Assembly (NCBI GenBank): GCA_031292385.1
Contig: JARLHE010000014.1
Span: 34,205 to 98,204 of the forward strand
From: Oligoflexia bacterium
GTDB lineage: Bacteria; Bdellovibrionota; UBA1018
DNA length: 64,000 bases
Direction: 5' to 3'
Each line of letters opens with the position of its first letter. Within the stretch, counting starts at the first letter, position 1. Below, piece by piece: positions 35,845 through 43,208 of the stretch. A model generated the notes under the pieces. It was not told where the DNA came from and ran no database searches. It worked only from the letters and a program-made list of their open reading frames with translations. Position numbers and translations under genes: made by a program.

Positions 35845-37011
35845 ATGACTAACAAAAACTACCCGATCATCATGAGTGTGTTGCTTTCGTTTTCCGCCCT
35901 GAGTTCTACATTCGCGGCCGCGTGTCCCACTGGCGGAGGCCCGAGTCCCGGCCAGGTTTTGCAATGCGGCCAAGTGGTCACCTCGAACGTCACCTTGGGC
36001 GCGGATTTGATTTGCCCGAACGTCACCGGATTTGCGCTAAAAGTGATCGGAAGCGGCATCGTGTTCAACGGCAATGGCCATCAAATCGTCGCCCCGCAGG
36101 CCGCGGCCGGCCTCTATGTGCAAGGCGCGCAGATTCAAGTTCAGAATATTCGCGTCAACGGCGTTCCCGGCGACGGCATTTTCGCCTACGATTCTCCCGC
36201 TCTTCAGGTGAGCAACAGCAACTTTTCCAATAATCAGATCGGCATCCTGCTTTACGCCGAAAATACGACCATGAGCAACGTCAGCGTAGTGGGGAACCAA
36301 GCCAGCGGAAACTCCTTGTTCGGCATTCGCTCCGGCTGGGACACGAACGGAGCGATCGAGTCCCCGGTCATTCGAAGAAACGATTTCAGCAATTCCGGCA
36401 GCTACGCGATGTATATCCAGGCGCAGGATTACGAGGTGAGCGGCTTTGACTGCAATTCGCTGACTAATTCATTGAATGGGTATTATCTGAAGAGCGGGAA
36501 TTTCTATATCCATGACGTCCAGATGAGCAGCCAGAGAATCCAGGAGGCTCAATTTTTCATCGATAGCGCCTTGTACGTTAAAGTTTCCAATATTGATGTC
36601 AGCACGGCTTTGGCCCCTCAGCCTTCCCAGCAGCATATCGGCTTCGATTTATACCGGGTGGCAAATTTTGATATTAACGGTTTGTCTTCGTGGAATAACG
36701 ACATCGGCATCAAGCTCGAGACCACGGGCGGTGTTTCGCCGCAAGGCACGATCGAGAATTGCTCCTTTTATACGAACGCCGTGGCCGCGGTCATGGTGAC
36801 CTCGTATGACGGAACCCCTTACGGGGCAGTTGAATTGACCAATTCCGTCGCGCAGGAAGTGGCCCCCGCGATTGATCTGCTGGTTTCCCCGGGCACTGTG
36901 CTTGGAGCAGGATCCCAGTTTAACTTCGCAAGCGGTGGAAACGGGGGACGCCAGCGAGGCGATGACAGCGACGGCGACAGCTCTTCCCGATGCAATAGAA
37001 GCCGCGGCTGA
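35845..37011 (+). CDS. secreted right-handed beta-helix protein
   Basis: A 388-residue exported protein (signal MTNKNYPIIMSVLLSFSALSSTFAA). The mature part shows repeating beta-helix coils with Asn/Gly turns: GIVFNGNGHQIVAP, GLYVQGAQIQVQNIRVNG, VSNSNFSNNQIGILLYAENTTMSNVSVVGN. Such folds occur in pectate-lyase-like enzymes and adhesins; no catalytic pattern is evident. The C-terminus is polar (GGNGGRQRGDDSDGDSSSR). ATG 35845 is preferred because TTG 35833 falls within the sigma-54 promoter. Confidence 0.75.
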   Translation: MTNKNYPIIMSVLLSFSALSSTFAAACPTGGGPSPGQVLQCGQVVTSNVTLGADLICPNVTGFALKVIGSGIVFNGNGHQIVAPQAAAGLYVQGAQIQVQNIRVNGVPGDGIFAYDSPALQVSNSNFSNNQIGILLYAENTTMSNVSVVGNQASGNSLFGIRSGWDTNGAIESPVIRRNDFSNSGSYAMYIQAQDYEVSGFDCNSLTNSLNGYYLKSGNFYIHDVQMSSQRIQEAQFFIDSALYVKVSNIDVSTALAPQPSQQHIGFDLYRVANFDINGLSSWNNDIGIKLETTGGVSPQGTIENCSFYTNAVAAVMVTSYDGTPYGAVELTNSVAQEVAPAIDLLVSPGTVLGAGSQFNFASGGNGGRQRGDDSDGDSSSRCNRSRG

Positions 37012-37033
37012 GTGCATTTCGAACTTTCAGTGC

Positions 37034-37081
37034 CCGATAGCCAGGTCAGAAGCGGATACGTAAAAAATACCTGGTTATCGG
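37034..37081. terminator. hairpin after the beta-helix gene
   Basis: CCGATAGCCAGGT (37034-37046) pairs with ACCTGGTTATCGG (37069-37081), 13 pairs with one G-U, loop 22 nt. No U-run follows. It could be a terminator or an activator site ~85-130 bp upstream of the next sigma-54 promoter. The rest of the 240-bp gap shows only that promoter and a GATCAG-N10-CTGATC repeat in the leader (37194-37215). Confidence 0.4.
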
Positions 37082-37164
37082 TATCAGTTCAGCCCCAATG
37101 ACCCGGACTGCAAAGCGATATTCCTTTTTTTCGCGGCGGTACGCCTTTATCATGTAATCGATGA

Positions 37165-37180
37165 TGGCATATAGTTTGCT
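37165..37180 (+). promoter_or_regulatory. sigma-54 promoter of the His-Pro-tail secreted protein
   Basis: TGGCAT-ATAGT-TTGCT, near consensus with GG-N10-GC spacing. Transcription would start near 37191, giving a ~60-nt leader. Confidence 0.65.
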
Positions 37181-37252
37181 GTCGCCAACGAGAGATCAGT
37201 TGGCGTGGCCTGATCGCTTACTTCAGAAAATAGGGGATAGGAGCAGAACTTC

Positions 37253-38062
37253 ATGTTGAGACGATGCAAAGGGGTCGTGGCGCTGGGAATTTTTGTCCAG
37301 GCCGCTGTTTTGAGCGGAACGGCATGGGCGGATTTTCGCTGTGCCACCGAGAGCAAGGGAACGGAGTTCGATATGGAGAGCTTCGATCCGAATGCCGCGG
37401 CCGCTGCGGCAGTCGAAGCTTGTCAGGCAAGCCCGACGACGATTAGCCAGGAATGCCAAAACAATGTGACCTGCGATAACGGGCAGATTCAGCCCGCCGT
37501 CACTTGTTACACGCAAAGCAAAGGCATGGAGTTCAATGCGGCAAGCGAATTCGACAGCCTGGCGCGGCTTGAAGTCGCCGCTCAATGCTCGAATAATCTG
37601 AACACCAATAACCAAGAGTGCAGCACTTATGTGGTTTGTGATGATCAGCCTCAGGATTATCCGTACGGCACGACCTATGTTTGTACGGCGGAAAGCGCGG
37701 GGTTGATCTTCACCCGGCAAAGCTTGTTCCTGGGGCTTGCGAGCGCCGAAGCCGTCGGTGATTGCGAGAAGAGTCCTTCGACGTATGGTGCCGAATGTGA
37801 AAGGACCGTTAGATGCGCAGCAAACGGGCAGATTCCTGTTCCGATCAATCCTCCGCAGCCTTGGCCGCAACCGTGGCCGCACCCTTGGCCTCAACCACAT
37901 CCGTGGCCTAATCCGCATCCATGGCCAGGTCCTCATCCGGACCCAGGTCCGCACCCTGGTCCGCATCCAGGACCGGATCCGCACCCAGGGCCCCATCCTG
38001 GCCCTGGCCCGCAGCCGCCGCATCCTAGAGATGAGGTCGATCCGAGCTTGAGCAACGAGTAG
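37253..38062 (+). CDS. secreted cysteine-repeat protein with His-Pro-rich tail
   Basis: A 269-residue exported protein (signal ending near SGTAWA). The mature part has three ~50-residue repeats, each starting FRC/VTC/YVC and holding further Cys (for example CQASPTTISQECQNNVTC; CSNNLNTNNQECSTYVVC; CEKSPSTYGAECERTVRC), suggesting disulfide-linked mini-domains. From about residue 200 a tail of Pro-His/Pro-Trp/Gly-Pro repeats carries nine His, then an acidic end (DEVDPSLSNE). The tail could bind metal or act as an extended spacer. No family recognised. Sigma-54 site upstream, strong terminator downstream. Confidence 0.75.
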   Translation: MLRRCKGVVALGIFVQAAVLSGTAWADFRCATESKGTEFDMESFDPNAAAAAAVEACQASPTTISQECQNNVTCDNGQIQPAVTCYTQSKGMEFNAASEFDSLARLEVAAQCSNNLNTNNQECSTYVVCDDQPQDYPYGTTYVCTAESAGLIFTRQSLFLGLASAEAVGDCEKSPSTYGAECERTVRCAANGQIPVPINPPQPWPQPWPHPWPQPHPWPNPHPWPGPHPDPGPHPGPHPGPDPHPGPHPGPGPQPPHPRDEVDPSLSNE

Positions 38063-38091
38063 TTGTAGTTCGGCTGAAAAAGAGAAAGATC

Positions 38092-38138
38092 AAAAACAAA
38101 GTCCGCTCGGGGCGCTGCCTCGAGCGGACTTTGTTTTT
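38092..38138. terminator. strong bidirectional intrinsic terminator
   Basis: Perfect 18-bp arms: AAAAACAAAGTCCGCTCG (38092-38109) and its complement (38121-38138), loop 11 nt, with A-run and T-run flanks so it works on both strands between convergent genes. Confidence 0.88.
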
Positions 38139-38169
38139 CGGAAGCGATGTTGAGTCTCAATGCGCGCGG

Positions 38170-38982
38170 TTATCGCAGGCGCGCGAGCTGAGTGCCCCTT
38201 TCTGGAGAAGCTTTGTAGAGATCGTCTAACTCGAGATCGAGCACATCTTGGAAATCGAGCCGAAAGTCGTCCGCCTTCGCCAGTTGCGACTGAGCGTCGG
38301 ACAGGGTTTGATTATCCGCGAATGCTGGACCCGATTCCTTTTTGGTCTTCGCGATTTCCCAATTTAAGTCATCGATCGCGCTTCGCGTGACAACTGACGC
38401 CGGAAAGAGTCCGTTATGGACACCTTGATTGAGGAGCGCGGCGAGCTCTTCAACTTGAAAGAAAAATCTCGCGCCACCCTCCGATTCCCGTTTGAGATAG
38501 CTGATCATATATTGGCGGAGAAGCGTCTTTTCGGACGCATTAAGGTGATCACGAGAGCGAGGGTCGATGAGGCGGGTGAGAATGCCGTAATATTCGACGC
38601 TATGGCAGTGGCTCAATCGGGCCAGGGCGTCATGAAGCTTGTCGGCATCGTCGCCGCTTGGGAGAGCGGGGAGAAAGAGGAATTCATCGAGCGCTCGCAC
38701 GGTTGCAAGCGGGGTTCCCGGGTATTGATCCACTTTTTCGAGAGCGGTCACGGTCGATGCGCGCGAAACGAAAAATTCCTTTCTCTCCGAATCCCGTGTC
38801 TGACCCTGAAGGGATTTGATGAAAGACCGGCATGCGGCGTCTTCGCTTTCTGACGCCTTGGACAGCTGAATGATCTTTTCGACGGTGTCGTGCACGTCAT
38901 TGTTGGCGGGGCTGACGGACTCCGCGAACGCGAATTGCGAAAATAAAACAAGAACGGACAAGGCTACACTCTGGACTTTCAT
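38170..38982 (-). CDS. secreted protein of unknown function
   Basis: A 270-residue exported protein (signal MKVQSVALSVLVLFSQFAFA), otherwise helical and charged with two isolated Cys. No family recognised. ATG 38982 has a strong GAGGAGGTGG site 6 nt upstream, preferred over GTG-type 38991. A sigma-54 promoter lies 32 bp upstream. Divergent from PEP synthase. Confidence 0.7.
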   Translation of the reverse strand: MKVQSVALSVLVLFSQFAFAESVSPANNDVHDTVEKIIQLSKASESEDAACRSFIKSLQGQTRDSERKEFFVSRASTVTALEKVDQYPGTPLATVRALDEFLFLPALPSGDDADKLHDALARLSHCHSVEYYGILTRLIDPRSRDHLNASEKTLLRQYMISYLKRESEGGARFFFQVEELAALLNQGVHNGLFPASVVTRSAIDDLNWEIAKTKKESGPAFADNQTLSDAQSQLAKADDFRLDFQDVLDLELDDLYKASPERGTQLARLR

Positions 38983-39013
38983 ACGAACCACCTCCTCGGT
39001 AAGCAGTCATCTT

Positions 39014-39029
39014 TGCAAGGCGAAGACCA
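39014..39029 (-). promoter_or_regulatory. sigma-54 promoter of the secreted protein at 38982
   Basis: TGGTCT-TCGCC-TTGCA on the minus strand with GG-N10-GC spacing. Start predicted near 39003, giving a 21-nt leader that contains the ribosome-binding site. Confidence 0.65.
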
Positions 39030-39076
39030 CGCGGCAGGCCGATAAAAAACGTTAGAGCCCGGCAATGGCCGGAGAA

Positions 39077-39103
39077 TGGGACTATTTGTCCGAGGAATGG
39101 GTC
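39077..39103. promoter_or_regulatory. candidate enhancer-binding-protein site (block shared with 42121-42147)
   Basis: Reads TGGGACT-N3-TGTC-N4-GA-N-TGGG-N-C on the plus strand. The same pattern occurs on the minus strand at 42147-42121. Both lie about 50-85 bp from sigma-54 -24 elements in divergent gene pairs. Within it GGGAC-N5-GTCC is an imperfect dyad. Confidence 0.5.
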
Positions 39104-39127
39104 AACTGGGTCGTTTGAGCCCCTTCC

Positions 39128-39145
39128 GAGCGGTTTGAACCGCTC
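39128..39145. repeat. inverted repeat GAGCGGTT-TG-AACCGCTC upstream of ppsA
   Basis: Perfect 8-bp arms with a 2-bp centre (39128-39135, 39138-39145), directly upstream of the possible sigma-54 site of ppsA. It may be an operator. Confidence 0.4.
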
Positions 39146-39152
39146 CGTTGGT

Positions 39153-39168
39153 TGGAATCCTTCCTGCA
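39153..39168 (+). promoter_or_regulatory. possible weak sigma-54 promoter of ppsA
   Basis: TGGAAT-CCTTC-CTGCA keeps GG-N10-GC spacing, but the -12 element has CTGCA for TTGCA. Predicted start about 3 nt before ATG 39182, as at 35845 and 42032. Confidence 0.3.
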
Positions 39169-39181
39169 TTACCGCTTGGTT

Positions 39182-41578
39182 ATGAAAGATCTTATTAAAT
39201 GGTTTCACGAGGTTTCGTTGTCGGATTTGCCGCTTGTCGGCGGCAAAAACGCTTCGCTGGGGGAAATGTACCGTGAGCTCACGGGCCAAGGCGTGCAAAT
39301 TCCCAACGGCTTCGCCATCACGGCGGATGCTTACTGGTACTTCCTTGAGAAATCCGATCTGAAACCGAAGATCGCCGAGATCCTTCAAGGCCTCGATCAT
39401 AGAAACCTGGAAGACCTGCAAGCTCGTGGCAGCAAGATCCGCCAGGTCATTCTATCAGGCAAACTGCCGCTCGATCTTGAGAAGCAGATTTTGGATTCGT
39501 ATGACCGGCTTTCGCGCGAGGGGGGCGTTCCGTTCATCGATGTCGCGGTTCGAAGCAGCGCGACCGCCGAGGACTTGCCGGGAGCGAGCTTCGCGGGACA
39601 GCAGGAGACCTATCTCAATGTCCAGGGGCATGCGTTGCTGCTGGATGCGTGCAAGCGGTGTTTCGCCTCCTTGTTTACCGACCGCGCTATCTCTTATCGG
39701 GAAGATATGGGCTTTGATCATCTCAAGGTCGGCCTCTCGATCGGCATTCAGCGCATGGTCCGATCCGATCTCGCGGCTTCGGGTGTGATGTTCTCGATCG
39801 ACACCGAGACCGGCTTTAAGAACGCGGTCGTGATCAATGCTTCCTATGGGCTCGGAGAAAATATTGTCCAAGGCGCGGTCAATCCCGACGAATATTACGT
39901 TTTCAAACCGACGTTGGGCGAAGGCCGACGGCCGATCCTGCAGAGGAAGCTGGGCACGAAGGAATTCAGGCTTATCTATGATACCGGCGGCGCGAAGCTG
40001 GTTAAAAATGTTCCGGTCTCCCTCGAAGACCGCGAACGCTACGCGATCAGCGACGATGACGTGCTGACGTTGGCGCGGTGGGCGGTCATGATCGAGGATT
40101 ACTACAGCAAGGTGCACGGCCGATTCACGCCCATGGACATGGAATGGGCGAAGGACGGGAGAACCGGGCAGATCTTTATTGTTCAGGCAAGACCCGAGAC
40201 CGTCCAGTCAAGGCGTAACGTCGATGTCCTGGAAACTTACTCGCTGAAGGAGAAAGCGCAGGCCGCGCTTTTGACCGGACGCAGCGTCGGCGAGAAGATC
40301 GCGCAGGGAAAAGTTCGGGTCGTCCGAAGCGTTGCGGAGATCGAGCGGGTGCAGCCCGGCGATATTTTGGTCACTGAAAAGACGGATCCTGATTGGGAAC
40401 CGATGATGAAGAAAACCGCGGCGATCATCACCAATCGCGGAGGCAGGACCTGTCACGCCGCGATCGTCGCGCGCGAGCTGGGGGTGCCGGCAATCGTTGG
40501 GACCGAGCGCGGAACCGAGCTTTTGCGGGACGGAATGGAAGTCACGGTTTGCTGCGCGGAAGGGGAAACGGGCGCGGTTTACTCCGGCTTGATTCCTTTC
40601 GAGAAGAAGACCATAAGCTTGCAGAATCTCGATCGGCCTAAAACCAAAATCATGATGAACGTCGGCAACCCGGACGAGTCTTTTAGGCTATCGATGATTC
40701 CGAACGACGGGGTGGGCTTGGCGCGCGAGGAGTTCATCATCAGTAACTCGGTTTTGGTCCACCCGCTCGCTTTGATTCACTGGAACGAGCTCAAGGATCT
40801 CCGGGCAAAGGATAAAATCGGCGAGCTGACGAAATCCTATCCCGACAAGCCATCTTATTTCGTGGAAAAGCTCGCGGAAGGCGTCGGCACCATCGGTGCC
40901 GCGTTTTATCCTAAAGACGTGATCGTGAGGTTGAGCGACTTCAAGACGAATGAGTACGCCAATCTTCTCGGCGGAAAAGAGTTCGAGCCCGATGAAGAGA
41001 ATCCTATGCTCGGCTTCCGGGGCGCTTCACGCTACTACGATCCCCGCTATCGCGACGGGTTTGCTTTGGAGTGCCGCGCGATGAAGCGGGTTCGGGACGA
41101 AATGGGGCTGACGAACGTCAAACTGATGGTTCCTTTTTGCCGAACCTTGGGAGAGGCGAAGAAGGTGATCGACGAGCTTGAGAAAAACGGACTGAGGCGC
41201 GGAGAAAACGGCCTTGAGGTCTACGTCATGTGCGAAATCCCCAGCAACGTCATTTCCGCCGATCGTTTCGCGGAGTTCTTCGACGGCTTCTCGATCGGAT
41301 CGAATGATCTTACGCAGCTGACTCTAGGGGTGGATCGGGATTCGGAAATCGTGGCCCATGTCTTTGACGAGCGTGATCCGGCGGTGAAAGAGCTGATTTC
41401 GACCGTGATCCGCCGCGCGAAGGCCGCGGGGCGGAAGATCGGGATCTGCGGCCAGGCGCCCAGTGATTACCCGGAATTTGCGGAGTTTCTCGTGAAAGAG
41501 GGAATCGACAGCATTTCGCTCAACCCTGACGTCGTTCTGAAGACCACGCTCGCGATTTTGAAGAGCGAGCGGCGCTGA
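39182..41578 (+). CDS. ppsA: phosphoenolpyruvate synthase
   Basis: A 798-residue PEP synthase making PEP from pyruvate with ATP (AMP and phosphate released), the entry to gluconeogenesis. Domains in order: N-terminal ATP-grasp (KNASLGEMYREL, RSSATAEDLPGASFAGQQETYLN), the phosphohistidine domain with His425 in GGRTCHAAIVARELGVPAIVGT, and the C-terminal TIM barrel (LGFRGASRYYDPRY; FSIGSNDLTQLTLGVDRDS; GICGQAPSDYPEFAEFLV). Length matches the family. ATG 39182 chosen over the in-frame ATG-like start at 39152, which overlaps the putative promoter. Fits with lactate/pyruvate/amino-acid or propionate growth. Confidence 0.95.
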   Translation: MKDLIKWFHEVSLSDLPLVGGKNASLGEMYRELTGQGVQIPNGFAITADAYWYFLEKSDLKPKIAEILQGLDHRNLEDLQARGSKIRQVILSGKLPLDLEKQILDSYDRLSREGGVPFIDVAVRSSATAEDLPGASFAGQQETYLNVQGHALLLDACKRCFASLFTDRAISYREDMGFDHLKVGLSIGIQRMVRSDLAASGVMFSIDTETGFKNAVVINASYGLGENIVQGAVNPDEYYVFKPTLGEGRRPILQRKLGTKEFRLIYDTGGAKLVKNVPVSLEDRERYAISDDDVLTLARWAVMIEDYYSKVHGRFTPMDMEWAKDGRTGQIFIVQARPETVQSRRNVDVLETYSLKEKAQAALLTGRSVGEKIAQGKVRVVRSVAEIERVQPGDILVTEKTDPDWEPMMKKTAAIITNRGGRTCHAAIVARELGVPAIVGTERGTELLRDGMEVTVCCAEGETGAVYSGLIPFEKKTISLQNLDRPKTKIMMNVGNPDESFRLSMIPNDGVGLAREEFIISNSVLVHPLALIHWNELKDLRAKDKIGELTKSYPDKPSYFVEKLAEGVGTIGAAFYPKDVIVRLSDFKTNEYANLLGGKEFEPDEENPMLGFRGASRYYDPRYRDGFALECRAMKRVRDEMGLTNVKLMVPFCRTLGEAKKVIDELEKNGLRRGENGLEVYVMCEIPSNVISADRFAEFFDGFSIGSNDLTQLTLGVDRDSEIVAHVFDERDPAVKELISTVIRRAKAAGRKIGICGQAPSDYPEFAEFLVKEGIDSISLNPDVVLKTTLAILKSERR

Positions 41579-41600
41579 TCCAAATCGGATCGGATCAGCG
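41573..41600. terminator. hairpin spanning both convergent stop codons
   Basis: CGCTGATCC (41573-41581) and GGATCAGCG (41592-41600) are perfect 9-bp arms. Each arm contains the TGA stop of one gene (ppsA on plus, the secreted protein on minus). No U-run, so it may protect 3' ends rather than terminate. Confidence 0.45.
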
Positions 41601-42032
41601 GAAAAGCTCGATCTTTTGCGCAGGCAGCGGAATCTGAAGCTCGAATCCGACGAATGACTGATTTTCGGGTGAAAACGTCCCGATGGACGTGGGAGCGGTT
41701 GGAATCGCGCCCATGTAGACGGGGATCGCAAGATCGCTCATCGAGATCGCTTTCAGCTCAAAAGTCGTGGCTTGGTCGTCTTTGTCGATCAAGGTCAGCT
41801 GGACGGAGGGCGGATTGACGGCGTCCGAAGGCTGCAGATAGACCTTCGCGGAGCGACCGGAAGGGTCGATGCTCACCTCGGCGGAGCGGCTCTCGCTTTG
41901 GAGGATCTTTCCCCCATGCTCGCCCAGGGTGTAAACCGGATGGGCCTCGGCAGCGACGGCTCCGTTCACCGACAGGATGAATAAAAAGGTCGTGATCGCG
42001 ATGGATGGCAACAGAATTTTTTTATTTGTCAT
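41595..42032 (-). CDS. small secreted protein, unknown
   Basis: A 145-residue exported protein (signal ILLPSIAITTFLFILSVNGAVA). The mature part is a single beta domain: HPVYTLGEHGGKILQSESRSAEV, then VYLQPSDA and VQLTLIDKDDQATTFELKA. This resembles small periplasmic domains accompanying metal-efflux proteins (HGG.. start), but I cannot confirm the family. Preceded by a sigma-54 promoter whose predicted start is 1-3 nt before the ATG. Divergent from the host-attachment gene. Confidence 0.65.
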   Translation of the reverse strand: MTNKKILLPSIAITTFLFILSVNGAVAAEAHPVYTLGEHGGKILQSESRSAEVSIDPSGRSAKVYLQPSDAVNPPSVQLTLIDKDDQATTFELKAISMSDLAIPVYMGAIPTAPTSIGTFSPENQSFVGFELQIPLPAQKIELFR

Positions 42033-42044
42033 ACCCCTGCATTG

Positions 42045-42060
42045 AGCAACGGATATGCCA
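42045..42060 (-). promoter_or_regulatory. sigma-54 promoter of the small secreted protein
   Basis: TGGCAT-ATCCG-TTGCT on the minus strand with GG-N10-GC spacing; predicted start near 42034, next to ATG 42032. Confidence 0.65.
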
Positions 42061-42120
42061 TCCTTAAATCAACGATATCGCGGCCGCGTCCGAGCGAAAC
42101 TCCGTAAGGTGTCCTAAATC

Positions 42121-42147
42121 GTCCCAATCGAGAGACATTGAGTCCCA
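42121..42147. promoter_or_regulatory. candidate enhancer-binding-protein site between divergent sigma-54 promoters
   Basis: Minus-strand text TGGGACT-N3-TGTC-N4-GA-N-TGGG-N-C matches 39077-39103. It is ~60-85 bp from the -24 element at 42060 and ~50-75 bp from that at 42197, so one activator could serve both. Confidence 0.5.
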
Positions 42148-42196
42148 GTGATGCCGTGCTTGCGCTTTGGCGGCGCCTTTCCGCGGGTTTCGGGCA

Positions 42197-42212
42197 TGGC
42201 ATCGCTCTTGCT
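42197..42212 (+). promoter_or_regulatory. sigma-54 promoter of the host-attachment/CBS genes
   Basis: TGGCAT-CGCTC-TTGCT with GG-N10-GC spacing. Transcription would start near 42223, giving a 17-nt leader with GAGAGGA as ribosome site. Confidence 0.68.
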
Positions 42213-42239
42213 CAATAGGTACTCAGAGAGGAAAATTTT

Positions 42240-42725
42240 ATGGGTAAATATTCTGCTGCGATGGATTTGGGTCTTAACACTAGAGTTCGCTGGTACGTGG
42301 TTGCCAATCGGACCGATGCCGTATTTTACGGACGGGGGAAGGATAAGAAGTTTCATTTTATCGATCGTCTGACCAATAAAAGGGGCCATCTGAGGGAAAC
42401 CGAACTCGTATCGGATAAGCCGGGTACCGGCTTTTCGAGCGCGGGCGGCGGGACCATCCATCACGGCTTGGATCGCCGGTTCGAGCAGCATGAACAGGTA
42501 GCGCAGAGGTTCGCGCGAAAAATCGCCTTTATTCTCGATTCGGCTTATCGCGCGGAGAATTTCCGCGATTTGGTGTTGGTGGCCGAGCCGCATTTTCTGG
42601 GCTTGTTGAGAGCGGAGCTGAGCCCGCCGGTTCGCGACGCGGTGAAGTTCGAAGTGCCTCGCGAATACGCGCAAGGTTCGGATGAGAAAATCCAGAAACA
42701 AATCATGGAAGCGATCGGCGCCTGA
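42240..42725 (+). CDS. host attachment protein (bacterial eRF1-like)
   Basis: 161 residues of the 'host attachment' (baeRF) family: WYVVANRTDAVFYGRG, then ELVSDKPGTGFSSAGGG, HEQVAQRFARKIAFILDSAYR and the conserved DLVLVAEPHFLGLLRAEL. The group is named from Agrobacterium, but the domain is an archaeo-eRF1-like fold and probably acts on ribosomes or in stress. It is followed 24 bp later by a CBS protein, a frequent stress or low-oxygen pairing. Sigma-54-type promoter upstream. Confidence 0.85.
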   Translation: MGKYSAAMDLGLNTRVRWYVVANRTDAVFYGRGKDKKFHFIDRLTNKRGHLRETELVSDKPGTGFSSAGGGTIHHGLDRRFEQHEQVAQRFARKIAFILDSAYRAENFRDLVLVAEPHFLGLLRAELSPPVRDAVKFEVPREYAQGSDEKIQKQIMEAIGA

Positions 42726-42749
42726 TTTTTTGAACAGGAAAGGAATTTT

Positions 42750-43208
42750 ATGAGTCTCAAGAAAATCGCAACTCAGAATGTCGTCACGGTTTCGCCCGAG
42801 ACAACCGTTTTGGAAGCCGCTCAGCGCATGAGGGAATTGCATGTGGGCGACGTCGTGGTCGTCAAGCGGGATGGGGCTAAAAAGGTCCCGATTGGAATAT
42901 TGACGGACCGGGACATCGTCGTTTCGACCGTGGCGCTGGGCGTCGCTCCCGGGGCTATTGCCGTCGAGGAAGTGATGCTCCCCATCCTGGTTATGGCAAA
43001 AATCACGGACAACCTTTATCATGTGTTGAACCTGATGAAAGAACATGGCGTAAGGAGGGTGCCGCTCGTGAACGCGGCCGGCCTATTGGAGGGTGTCGTA
43101 TCTGTCGAGGATATCACCGCGCTTTTGGCGTCCGAATTGGCCGATGTCGTGAAAATCAAAGAACGGCAACATAAGATTGAAACGGAGCGACGCAAGAAGC
43201 TTGCTTGA
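42750..43208 (+). CDS. CBS-domain protein
   Basis: A 152-residue protein made of a tandem CBS pair (Bateman module): KIATQNVVTVSPETTVLEAAQRM...GDVVVV and EVMLPILVMAKITDNLYHVLNLMKEHGVRRVPLVNAAGLLEGVVSVEDI. Such modules sense adenosine nucleotides. A basic tail (KIKERQHKIETERRKKLA) follows. AAAGGA precedes ATG 42750; transcribed with the host-attachment gene. Confidence 0.88.
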   Translation: MSLKKIATQNVVTVSPETTVLEAAQRMRELHVGDVVVVKRDGAKKVPIGILTDRDIVVSTVALGVAPGAIAVEEVMLPILVMAKITDNLYHVLNLMKEHGVRRVPLVNAAGLLEGVVSVEDITALLASELADVVKIKERQHKIETERRKKLA

